Source: Flavobacterium sp. LC2016-23 (GTDB taxonomy: Bacteria; Bacteroidota; Bacteroidia; Flavobacteriales; Flavobacteriaceae). From it: a stretch of 64,000 nucleotides of DNA. This document shows, one piece after another, positions 42,682-52,600 of this stretch. Each line of letters opens with the position of its first letter. The first letter of the stretch is position 1. The stretch spans positions 121,754 to 185,753 of the forward strand of contig NZ_WKKE01000010.1 of NCBI RefSeq assembly GCF_009674775.1, written 5' to 3'. The notes below the pieces were generated by a model. The model was not told the DNA's origin, made no database searches, and worked only from the letters and a program-made list of their open reading frames with translations. A program made the translations under genes and the position numbers.

Positions 42682-42796
42682 CAAATTGATTATAGAAACA
42701 GAACCTATAAAATTAGATTTTTTTCAATAAAACCTTTACAAAATAAGGACTTGCCGATTTTTAACACAATCATTTCGAAAAATCTTATTAAATATC

Positions 42797-44935
42797 CTAG
42801 TAATCAAAATACATATTAAAAATATCAGAACGCAGTCCTATGGTAAACCAGGTGGTACTTTGTTTAAAAGTAGCTGCCGTTTCCTGAGTAGGATCAAAAT
42901 TCCTGTAAATAAAACTTCCGAAAAATTTTAGGTTAGTCATTGGGTTAATTAAATAACCTGCCTGAACATCTGCAATAAAAATACTGGTCTTATTACCCTG
43001 ACCTACTTTTACGCCCTTGTCATACGGACGTTTTTCGTCATAACTTTTATAGATATTTCCTCCGTAATTAAAGCCATCCTCTGCCGTATCAAAATCCAGG
43101 CCTCTGGTACCCACTGTAAATTTGGCGTCTGCATAATAACGCCCCTTATGATAACGTCCGATTGCCACAAGTTCTTCAAAATTTCCGCCCCATTGATGCC
43201 CCATGCTCTGATTATTATGAGCATAATTGGTAATCGCCGCGCTATGTGAATACACGTATGGACGTACATGATTGTACTCCACCTGCAACAATAAATCTTT
43301 CACCTTAAAGGCATTAAAATACTTGCCGCCAATCTGATATCCGATTTTATTTCTCCAGCTGTTATCGCCCGCTTTTATATCTCCGAATGAAAACTCGTCA
43401 ATCAAAAGCTGGCCATATAGACTGACCTGATTGTTCCACTTGTATTTTGAAGTAATTGCCAAAAGCGCGTTACCACTTTTGGAAGAAGATGTAAATTCAA
43501 CCGTTCGATAAAAAATAATCGGATTGATGAAATTGACATCAAACCCCCTGTTGTTGGTATCTGTCCAGACAACCGATTCAAAAAAGCCCAAATTCAGTTT
43601 ATTCGACACATTCCAGCTCAAATAGTGATTGGCCATAAATTTTGTAGCATAGGTTTTCTCCACTGTTACATCAGGACGAACATCCTTAAGCCACATATAG
43701 GTGTTGGTGTATTTAATTTTCCAGAATTTCGTATTAATTTTGAAATACGGATACGGACTCGCTCCGTCTCCTTCAATCAGTGAACGATATCCGTCTCCGA
43801 TAAAATTTCGGCCATATCCTAACTGCAAATCAAAAAACTTGCTTGGAGCATAGGTAATATTGGCCTCTGCTAAAGGAAAATCGTAAGCATCCGTTTTAAA
43901 TCGTTTGGCAATTCCAACTCCAGGAACAATGGCAGGATTTCCTCCTGATGGCTTGATAGACTCTGCATAATCATTAAAATAACCTGCAAAGCGTCCCTGG
44001 CTTTCAAAGATTGTAGTGGTAAAATTAATCTGCTTTCCTAAACCTCCCCTGAAATTCAGTGCACGTGTATTTACATAAGTGGAAGGATCGATATCTGATG
44101 CTTTACCCACTTGCAGATCAAGAATAGGATTCAAAGCCAGCCAATAATCTTCTCCCTGAATCTGAACCATGTTCTCATTCCAGAATTTCCTTCCTAACCA
44201 GCCTGATGTCTTTTTCTGAAGGGATTCATTTACGGCTTTTAAATTGTAGTATTTTGAAACTTCCTCATACGTATACGGTTTTGAAGCGGTATGATTGTTA
44301 CTGCCTACCTGATTCATGGCACCGTCAAACTGTGCATAATAACTGTGAGAAAATGGGATATTCAGATGACTTTCGAATTCCGGGTTATTGTATTTTTTAT
44401 ATACAATACTATCCAGTTCCGTCATTGGTTTCTCTACTGGTTTTAAGAGCTGAGCTGCCGCCAGTGCTTCTTCTGCAATCTGATCCGCACTTTTTAAGGG
44501 GATGCTTATCGTGATGGTATATTTTGAAAACGTTGGGTTTCCATTATAAGTAGATGGTTTTATTTTGGGAAACTTACCAAAAACACGTTTGGATTCCTGT
44601 ACCAGTGATTCGTCCATTGCATTTACATAAATGACTTTGAATTCTCCTTTTACATCCACTTCAAAAAGAACTTTCACTTCTCCTTTATAATCTGACTGTT
44701 TCAGATGCTGAGGAACTTCAAAATTATGAAAGACAAAATCCTGAACTTCTTTATAAAAACAATTTTCCAGTTTTTTGGACTGCAAATTTTCACAATTAGG
44801 AAAAACAGGAAATTGTTCTGAGGTAAAACCGGGCGCAATTGAGGAATTATTATTTTCCTGCGAAAAGGCAAATAAGGTTGATAAGGTAAGAATAAAAGAT
44901 AAAAAAATCTTATTCAAGTAGGTTTGGGTTTTCAT
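42797..44935 (-). CDS. remB: Gliding motility protein RemB-like
   Basis: A 712-residue outer membrane protein. After a signal peptide (ending in LFAFSQ) comes a TonB C-terminal-like domain (about 45-150: YKGEVKVLFEVDVKGEFKVIY). A Wzi-like beta-barrel region follows, with features such as FLSLIEGDGASPYPY and the final SDIFNMYFDY. F. johnsoniae RemB has this architecture and is linked to surface gliding, and its gene lies near sprA as here; that genome context is from memory. It begins directly after the deoC stop. Confidence 0.87.
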   Translation of the reverse strand: MKTQTYLNKIFLSFILTLSTLFAFSQENNNSSIAPGFTSEQFPVFPNCENLQSKKLENCFYKEVQDFVFHNFEVPQHLKQSDYKGEVKVLFEVDVKGEFKVIYVNAMDESLVQESKRVFGKFPKIKPSTYNGNPTFSKYTITISIPLKSADQIAEEALAAAQLLKPVEKPMTELDSIVYKKYNNPEFESHLNIPFSHSYYAQFDGAMNQVGSNNHTASKPYTYEEVSKYYNLKAVNESLQKKTSGWLGRKFWNENMVQIQGEDYWLALNPILDLQVGKASDIDPSTYVNTRALNFRGGLGKQINFTTTIFESQGRFAGYFNDYAESIKPSGGNPAIVPGVGIAKRFKTDAYDFPLAEANITYAPSKFFDLQLGYGRNFIGDGYRSLIEGDGASPYPYFKINTKFWKIKYTNTYMWLKDVRPDVTVEKTYATKFMANHYLSWNVSNKLNLGFFESVVWTDTNNRGFDVNFINPIIFYRTVEFTSSSKSGNALLAITSKYKWNNQVSLYGQLLIDEFSFGDIKAGDNSWRNKIGYQIGGKYFNAFKVKDLLLQVEYNHVRPYVYSHSAAITNYAHNNQSMGHQWGGNFEELVAIGRYHKGRYYADAKFTVGTRGLDFDTAEDGFNYGGNIYKSYDEKRPYDKGVKVGQGNKTSIFIADVQAGYLINPMTNLKFFGSFIYRNFDPTQETAATFKQSTTWFTIGLRSDIFNMYFDY

Positions 44936-45679
44936 TTAATATTGATTTGAGGTATTTTCTCCGTTAGCAATTGCCTTTGCTGCGGAAGTTCCGATGCGTT
45001 TAACACCTAAACGGATCATTTCTATTGCTTCATCATAAGATCGCACTCCGCCCGCAGCTTTTACCGGTAAAGGTGATGCATTTTCCAACATCATAATAAT
45101 AGTGGGGATCGTTGCTCCATTTGGCAAATTATCTTTTGTCTTAAAAAATCCGGTTGACGATTTTACGAAAACAGCACTATAATTTTCTTCTTTAAAATTT
45201 GATATGACAATATTCTTTATCAAAGCAGAAAGCTGAATAATTTCTTTATCACTCAAAGCGGCAACTTCAATAATCCATTTTACGGTTTTATTATGGGCCA
45301 GTCCGATTTGCGTTCCGATCAGAATTTCTTCTTTTACCAAAGCAGTGTCGCCGTTTTTAAAAGCTTCGTAATTGCAGACAAAATCCAGGTCATCGGCTCC
45401 ATTTTCAATCGCTTCGTTGGCTTCTTTTATTTTGGTTTCCAGATTTGATTTGCCTTCCGGAAAATCAATAACGGTACCAATAAGCAAAGTCGAATTGGCC
45501 TTACTAATCATTTCCTTCGCCAAAGCAACATAGTCAGGGCGAATCATAATCAGCTTAAAACCTTCGGTAATTGCCTCAGCAATCGCCTCTTTCACCACCA
45601 CAAGATTTTCAGCTTCAGAAAGCCCGGCTTGCGAAGCAGTTTTTAAGTAAGTAGCATCCAGATATTGCTTAACATTCAT
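44936..45679 (-). CDS. deoC: Deoxyribose-phosphate aldolase
   Basis: A 247-residue class I aldolase that cleaves 2-deoxyribose 5-phosphate to glyceraldehyde 3-phosphate and acetaldehyde. The start is the ATG 45679 (MNVKQYLDATYLKTASQAGL); the longer frame begins before the promoter. Schiff-base Lys173 is in AVFVKSSTGF, the second active-site Lys208 in VKAAGGVRS, and Asp97/98 in DDLDFVCN. The stop abuts the remB start, so the two share a transcript. Confidence 0.96.
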   Translation of the reverse strand: MNVKQYLDATYLKTASQAGLSEAENLVVVKEAIAEAITEGFKLIMIRPDYVALAKEMISKANSTLLIGTVIDFPEGKSNLETKIKEANEAIENGADDLDFVCNYEAFKNGDTALVKEEILIGTQIGLAHNKTVKWIIEVAALSDKEIIQLSALIKNIVISNFKEENYSAVFVKSSTGFFKTKDNLPNGATIPTIIMMLENASPLPVKAAGGVRSYDEAIEMIRLGVKRIGTSAAKAIANGENTSNQY

Positions 45680-45706
45680 GATTTTGAAATTACAGGGAAC
45701 CAGCGA

Positions 45707-45714
45707 CAAAAATA
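45707..45714 (-). promoter_or_regulatory. Predicted -7 element for deoC-remB
   Basis: The minus strand reads TATTTTTG, matching TAnnTTTG. It is 27 bases before the deoC ATG at 45679, which supports the shorter start. Confidence 0.5.
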
Positions 45715-45771
45715 CATTTAAAATTTATAAAAAAATACTGTTTATGGCGCTTGATTTTCAGGCAACAAAAA

Positions 45772-45787
45772 ACCCACCGAAGCGGGT
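45772..45787 (-). terminator. Terminator after vanZ with a UUCG loop
   Basis: On the minus strand ACCCGC-TTCG-GTGGGT forms a six-pair stem capped by a UUCG tetraloop, followed by TTTTTTG. It lies about ten bases past the vanZ stop and ends the maeB-ruvA-sprA-gcvH-vanZ unit. Confidence 0.8.
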
Positions 45788-45797
45788 CTTTATTTTC

Positions 45798-46181
45798 TTA
45801 TATTTTATCGATTTGCTTTTTGAAAGCTATTGCCGTAAAAATGGCGGTTGTACCCCCAATTGTATTGGCTAAAATATCTGTTACATCTGCTGCTCTGGTG
45901 GTCGTAAAAACACTCTGAAGAATTTCTATTGTAATTCCGAAAAAAACCGAAAATATAAACGCAACCAGATAGGCTTTAAAATCATCTGCTTCCTTTCCTT
46001 TTAATTCTTTTTTGAAAAACAAAATCCACGAAATTGTAAATCCAAAATGAAAACAGAAATGTACAATTTTATCTATGTTTGGAAAACTTACTGCCGGTAT
46101 ATTACTGGAATCTGTCAGACAGAAATAGGTTATAATTCCCGAGCAGAGTATTGCCCAGCAGAGTAATAGCTGTTTAGGCAC
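45798..46181 (-). CDS. VanZ-like family protein
   Basis: A 127-residue protein with four membrane helices ([56 protein letters not shown] and a C-terminal helix). [12 protein letters not shown] and GITIEILQ are the VanZ family pattern. The biochemical role is not known outside glycopeptide resistance clusters. Its start overlaps the gcvH stop by eight bases. Confidence 0.85.
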   Translation of the reverse strand: MPKQLLLCWAILCSGIITYFCLTDSSNIPAVSFPNIDKIVHFCFHFGFTISWILFFKKELKGKEADDFKAYLVAFIFSVFFGITIEILQSVFTTTRAADVTDILANTIGGTTAIFTAIAFKKQIDKI

Positions 46182-46554
46182 CTATTAGTTCTTTATAAGC
46201 TTCATCAGACAAAAGAGAATCAATTTCTGCTGCATCAGCAATTTTTACTTTGATCATCCATCCCGCTCCGTAAGGATCAGAGTTTACCGTTTCAGGCGCA
46301 CTTTCCAAACTATCATTAAAAGCGATAATTTCTCCCGTCAATGGCAAGAACAAATCAGAAACTGTTTTTACAGCTTCAACAGTTCCAAAAACCTCATCTT
46401 TATCAAGTGTCTGATCTAAAGTTTCTACTTCAACATACACGATGTCTCCTAACTCTTTTTGAGCAAAATGAGTAATTCCTACAGTGGCAACGTCTCCTTC
46501 GATGCTAACCCATTCGTGATCTTTTGTGTACTTTAAATTTGCTGGTATGCTCAT
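46174..46554 (-). CDS. gcvH: Glycine cleavage system H protein
   Basis: A 126-residue lipoyl carrier of the glycine cleavage complex, shuttling the aminomethyl group between the P and T proteins. The start is ATG 46554 ([20 protein letters not shown]); the longer frame would start at a non-ATG codon upstream. The lipoylated Lys63 is in [11 protein letters not shown]. Its gene sits between sprA and vanZ on the same strand and has its own -7 box about 40 bases upstream. Confidence 0.96.
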   Translation of the reverse strand: MSIPANLKYTKDHEWVSIEGDVATVGITHFAQKELGDIVYVEVETLDQTLDKDEVFGTVEAVKTVSDLFLPLTGEIIAFNDSLESAPETVNSDPYGAGWMIKVKIADAAEIDSLLSDEAYKELIGA

Positions 46555-46595
46555 AATAGTTGTGTTTGAAAATTGATAATTGAATATTGAAGCCA

Positions 46596-46603
46596 CAAAT
46601 GTA
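46596..46603 (-). promoter_or_regulatory. Predicted -7 element for gcvH
   Basis: The minus strand reads TACATTTG, matching TAnnTTTG, about 42 bases before the gcvH ATG. It lies in the 86-base gap after sprA. Confidence 0.45.
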
Positions 46604-46640
46604 ATAATCTTCTAATGAAATCTGCTTTAGAAACTCAAAA

Positions 46641-49600
46641 TTAATTTCCGAAATTATATCGAAGCGTAAATCCGGATCGAATATTTGTTAACGGAAATGA
46701 GGTTGAAATTACGGCTTTCGAGAACGAATGATCATAGTAGAATATAGCCGTTAAGTTTTTACTAAACGCATAATCTGCTGTCAGTTTCAGCGACCAGATA
46801 TTTTGTCCGGCAGCCAGCTGATTGTTATCATAATCTAAATAGCGCACTAATGTTTCGTTGTTTCTTAAAGAAAAATCTGCTTTTATATTGATATCACTCT
46901 TAATAATCCCTGTTGGATTATCGGCAAGTCTTGAAGAAAAAATAACATCTTTAAAGCGGTATCCCAAACCTATTACATATTCCATCCCCTTCACTTCCGT
47001 CAATAAATTATTATCAAAACTCATCGATAGCGCTCTGTCTTTTTTGATTTCCGTAAGTACTCTCAACGAACTTTTCAATTCAAAATCTACCCGGATAAGC
47101 GGACTGAACTGCTCGACCAGATTGACGTTTGACATGATTGTCTTATTATAAAAGTTGCCGTTTACGTCCTGTCCGTCCGGTTTTTCAAAATAATCAAAAT
47201 TAGACCTGAACTGATTTATTGTATAGGAAGCCCTGTAATTATGCTGTAAGGAGAAACGTTTGAATTTATCCTTGAAATATTTATAACGCATCAATCCGTT
47301 GTATTTAATACTCCAGTTTGGAATTGGGAAACTTCTGAAAATATCCGTTGAGGCACCTGAGGCATCTTTACCCGAGTAAGCGGCTAAAAATGCAGGCAAT
47401 AACACCGCCTGATTGCTTTTTCCAAAACCTATCGGATAACCATCGTTTGAAATAATTTGTTTTCTTCCACTATTACCCGGATTTGCCAGGTCCGTTATAG
47501 GAGCTGTAATATCTTCCGCAGGAAGTGTTGAAGCATCATATCTCGGAATTACGGCTCCATAACGCTCTTCAGCCAAACGATTAGCGATTACCAGACGATT
47601 GTTTCTGAAATCATCAAATGCAGCAGATTGCGTTTCGTTGCTGGTCGAAAATGCCGTCCCGATTAATACCGTTGAAATAGAGAACATTCCGTACGTATAA
47701 CGCGACAATGGTTTGTACTCAAAATCGGACTGATCAACACTATATTGTTCTGATGAGTTTTCAGAATATGATCTGTCCATGGCCAGATCAATCTTGAAAT
47801 CAGGAAATAAATCGACATTGGCAGTGACTTTCAGAATCTTGTTGGTTACCTGTGTAAAGTTCTGATTGAACTCCTGATAACTGGTCAGCCATCCATTTTT
47901 AGCGGCTTCATAACGTACATCATCCTGGCTTCCGAAAACAAATCCTAAGGTTGGCTTTCCGGTACCAAAGAAACCAACGCCCGGTGTATATCCCGGTAAT
48001 ACGGTTCCGTTATTTATGGTATAATTTACCTGAATATTTTTAACGCTGGTCAGAACACCGATCAGGCCATCATAAAAAGGACTACTGCTGGTAACCGGTT
48101 TTGCGGTATTTACAATTTTCTCTCCCGGTTTTGGCGGTGCTGCTGTTTTAGGTTTTGCTGTTTTTTTAGCTCCTGGTGTTAAACCCAAATACTTGTACAG
48201 CATGCCCATGTTAAAGGTTGATGTCAACGTATTTGAATTGGCATTCTGAATCGTGTTTCCTAAGTCGTAAATACTGCCGTCCGGCGCTTCATACTCCGAA
48301 AGAGCCGTTGAAGATCGCTGCCAGCTGTAATCGGCCGTATAGGAATAACTTGCTTTCACAAAACTCAAAACCGGAATTTTATTGATCGGAATATCATAAT
48401 TCAGCACCAATTGCTGCACATGCTGGTTTGGTGTTCCGATATCCCAGTAATCATCCCAGATATTGAAATCTTGTTTTGGTGAATTGTCGTCGTTTAGAAA
48501 ATTTCTAACAATATTGTTGGAAGCTGCCGTGTAATTCAGTTTTAATGATTTGGTCAGGTTGTAACCAAAACCATACTGATAATTAAAGGCAAAATTTCTT
48601 CTGTACAGCGGATCAATTCCGATTCCCGCAACGTCTACGTCCCTAAACTGCTGACGATTGCTTTGTCTTATGATGTTCGTATTAAAGGTCACGTTAGACG
48701 GCAAATAATTGACATTGAAATCGCTTAACATTTTCCAATAGTCACTTTTTTTCATGAATTGGGTTTTCTTAAACGGAACTATTTCCTTAGGCTGAAAAGT
48801 ATACGCATAATTTACTGCTGTATTCGATTGCTCGTCATTATAATCCGCCACTTCATAATCATGACGTTCCACCTGATTGTAGGACTGTGAAAAGGTGAAA
48901 TTTTCAACATCATACACATGTTGTTTTTGCTCGGGAGCCCTGTCTTTTCGTACTCCGATAAAATTGATGCTTTTTCGCTTTGTATAATCAATGGCACGGG
49001 TTCTGATATTCTCTTTTTCATTCTCATCCGTCGTCTCTCTCAGCAGCTGTTTTAATTTTATATCCTGATTAAAAGGATCGTATTCCGGCGTGATTACCTC
49101 TTCTCCGATAGCATAATTGAATGGCAGGTTGATTCCCCATTTTGGAGGCAATAACTTTCCTAAATTTAAATTCGTTACAATGTTATATTGCTGAATGTCT
49201 TCTCTGTCTCTTTCGTTTGCGCCTTCTTCAAGTGCTCCGAAACCAATTGTACTTTTACGTCCGGTAGCCGACACGGTTGCAAAATCAGCCATATTGGTAT
49301 CAACACTCAATATAGCAGCCATCCCGCCTTTATTCTCTAAATCGGCCATACGAAGTTCGTTAAACCAGACTTCTCCTTTTACATTTCTGCGTTCTTCCCT
49401 GCTTTTTAATCCAATCATAAGAGTTCGCACCAAACCAAAATTAGGATTTCCCTTGATACCCAATCTTAACTTACTGTCTCCGTCACCTCCTGCTACTGAT
49501 AAGTCATCATCAGGATAGTAAACACCATTTATATCTCTTTTATCAGAATTGATATCCAAAGGCATGGCCTTAATTTTCATTTTGGTCAATAAATCAAGTG

Positions 49601-52600
49601 CCAGATCAATATTATTTTCCTCAAGCCAGACATTATCAGCACTTACAGCGCACGAACCTGCCGGCCTCGTTACTTTTAAGGGAATTTCGATCTGATAGTA
49701 GTTTTGTGTAAAATCATTTCCAAAACGGATAAAGGCAGCCATTTCGTTATCCTGCAGTTCAGTCTCATTTGGTAACGATTCTGCGTGTAAAAACATTTTC
49801 AGTTTTTTATACTGACGCATATCAACGCTTACATTTTTAAAAACAGCTCTTGAATCTTTATATTCCAATCCACCGCCGGAAACACGCAAGGCAAGTGACT
49901 GCTCATTCTGATTGATTACCGTATTATTATTATACAATTGTTCTCTTTGTACACCCGGAGGGATCACATAATTGATAGGACATTTGGTATTATTCTCCTG
50001 AACGTTTACGGCAAGAACATCAAAATCTGTATTGTCATTCTCAGGATTCGTATCATTTGCGTCAAGGGTTCCTGTATACCTTCTCCACTCACCTCTTACC
50101 AAATCCAGAGCTCCGAAACGCACGGTCATCTGCTCATTAAATCCTGTCATGAACATACGCATGAATCGGATTGACCTGAAATCGGTAATATTTCCAATTG
50201 TATTCTGAGGCTGGGAAACCGGAATTTTAAACTGAATCCATCTTGCGGTCGTGGTACTTCCGTTTGGCAATTCGATATTACTTACGTTACGAACATCTGT
50301 AATATAATTTTGACCGATATCCATTCCGGGTTTAATATCAATACTGTATTCATAATACGCATTGATGGTATTCATCGTGTTATCACGATTAATATCTTCT
50401 ACATCCGGTAAAGTGGTCGCACCACGATTTGGGTCATCTATACTCACGGCAGAATTCCCGTCTACTCCGTTATATCTTTTATAGCGTTCCTGTACGCCTC
50501 CTTCTGTATTTAAATAATATTTATAATTGTCTGCTGCGGGATCTTCTTCTCCGGCATAATTATTATAAATTGCACCTTCTCTCGTATCCGGCAAACCATC
50601 TAAACCGACATCCTGATTTCTACGGTTGTCCGCGTTGGTGTCGAATGCATAAATCAACGATTGCGAAGCCGGAACGTCTCCCCAAAGCGGTTGTGGATTG
50701 ACCAGTACCTGATCCGGACCTAATCCGTTTTCGTATTGTTTTCTTCCGTCTTTTAAAACATCCTCAGAAACTTCCCCTAAGTTAAAGTAGATTTTTCCTG
50801 TGTTATTCTGTTGTGCCTGACCTGCGCCTACATAAGGATCCAATACCCAGAATTGTACATACTCCACATTGCCCTGCTCAAAATTGGTTGAATTTAAAGA
50901 ACGCATGATACCCCCAAAATTAGACGCCGGAGAATCTGTATTAAAATTTGGATTATTGTTGTAAGGCCCTCTTTCAGATGGATAATAACTTAAATCAAGT
51001 GTGTTAATAACCTGAATCTGACCCTGTGCAATATCGGTATTTGGATATAATTCTTTACTGTAAACCCTTCTTGTAGTATTTAAAGACAAGTCGTCATTTG
51101 AAATACCGGATGGTTTGGAAGAGAAGAAAACAGGATCTATGGTGTACCATGCTAATTTTGCCCTTTTGTGTCCATAACTTAGCGTATTGGAATTCGCATT
51201 AAAAGTAACGTCGTTTATCGAATTTATAAACGGTGTTGAGGCTAAACTCCACGCATAAGCAGAACGCATATCAATGGTCGACTGCGAACCTTCAAAATCA
51301 TCCACATAGATGGTAGCTTCTCCTTCAAAATCACTTGCTTTTGGAGCATCTGGTTTTAAAAAAGCAACTTCACCTCGTATCGAAAGATTAGACGGAACGT
51401 CTGTATCTATATTTGGCAATTTATTGACTAATCGGGTAAAAAAAGGAACTTCAGTTGAATAGTTCCCGTTAAAACCAAAAATCGTATTGTTTACAGATTC
51501 CTGACCGTAACTTGATTTTTGGGTAAAAGGCCTTTCTGTCATTTTCAGGAACGTCCCTCCAACAACAAAATTATCCGAGATTTTATGCTCCACATTGACC
51601 CCCATAAACCTACGGGTTTGCTGCCCAAAAACGGAATTATTTTCCAGGGAAACTTCAATTGGCGTATTGGATGCCTGAAGCGAAGGATCTAAAATCTGCA
51701 CTCTTCCCAACTGGTAATCCACACTATAATCGATTCCTTCTACCAGAACCCTTCCGCCTGCCGTTACGACAACAGAACCTTGAGGAACATTAAATGCCCC
51801 AATCGGAATACCGTTATTTCCTGAAGATTTGTATTTTCCGCGTAATAGGAATTTGTTTTTGTCACTATCCTGAAGAGCTCCGGACTGTGTGTTTTTATAC
51901 ATGTTTCTAAACACATATTTCTGCTGATTTACGTTGTAGGTCGTCGGGTTATTATAATCTTCGCCGACGCCGGTATTTAATTTTTTAAACAAAAGTTCCC
52001 CAAAAGGTTCTTTGGTCGTAAAAATAATTCGCCCATTTTGGGCATCAACGGTGATACCCGGAATGTAATCAAAGAAGCCATCACCGCCTCCCTGCGGATC
52101 ATTATTGTAATTTAACTGGTCTAAGTTAAACACATTTAATAATGGTGTTTTTGTGATGTAATACTTATTCGGATCGGGATTATTTGGATCATCATCCGGA
52201 AAATGGCTTCCCGGGACAGCACTAATATAATTTATTGGAGACGGATCTGTATAAAGAATATTCAGCCTGAAGTCATCTTGTTTTATCTGGTAAGCCTGGG
52301 GAATCTGATACACGTTTTTCATCATCAAATCCCAAACCGGATTGTTTACGTTTGTTAGGCTGCTTTTCAGCATTTTCAAAATCAAACTTTGTGTGATAAT
52401 GGTCTGATTTGAAGTGTTATTTCCATTTACCACTGTTCCGTCAATACCATCACTTCCAAACTCTCCCACCTGGTATATTTTGTCTCCAACGGTATATTCG
52501 AAAGCTACTGCCAGAATTTCATCATTTGCGAGTCGCTGTTGCAGGGAAATATATCCTAACTGGGGATTAAAAGTATATTCGTTACTCGTTAATTTTCGGG

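Noticed and set aside
45798..46181. Glycopeptide resistance gene vanZ
   Set aside because: VanZ-like proteins are common in Bacteroidota outside resistance clusters; no vanHAX-type genes or regulators lie nearby.
46555..46596. N-terminal extension of GcvH
   Set aside because: The extension starts at a non-ATG codon inside a predicted promoter box, and the ATG at 46554 gives the standard 126-residue protein.
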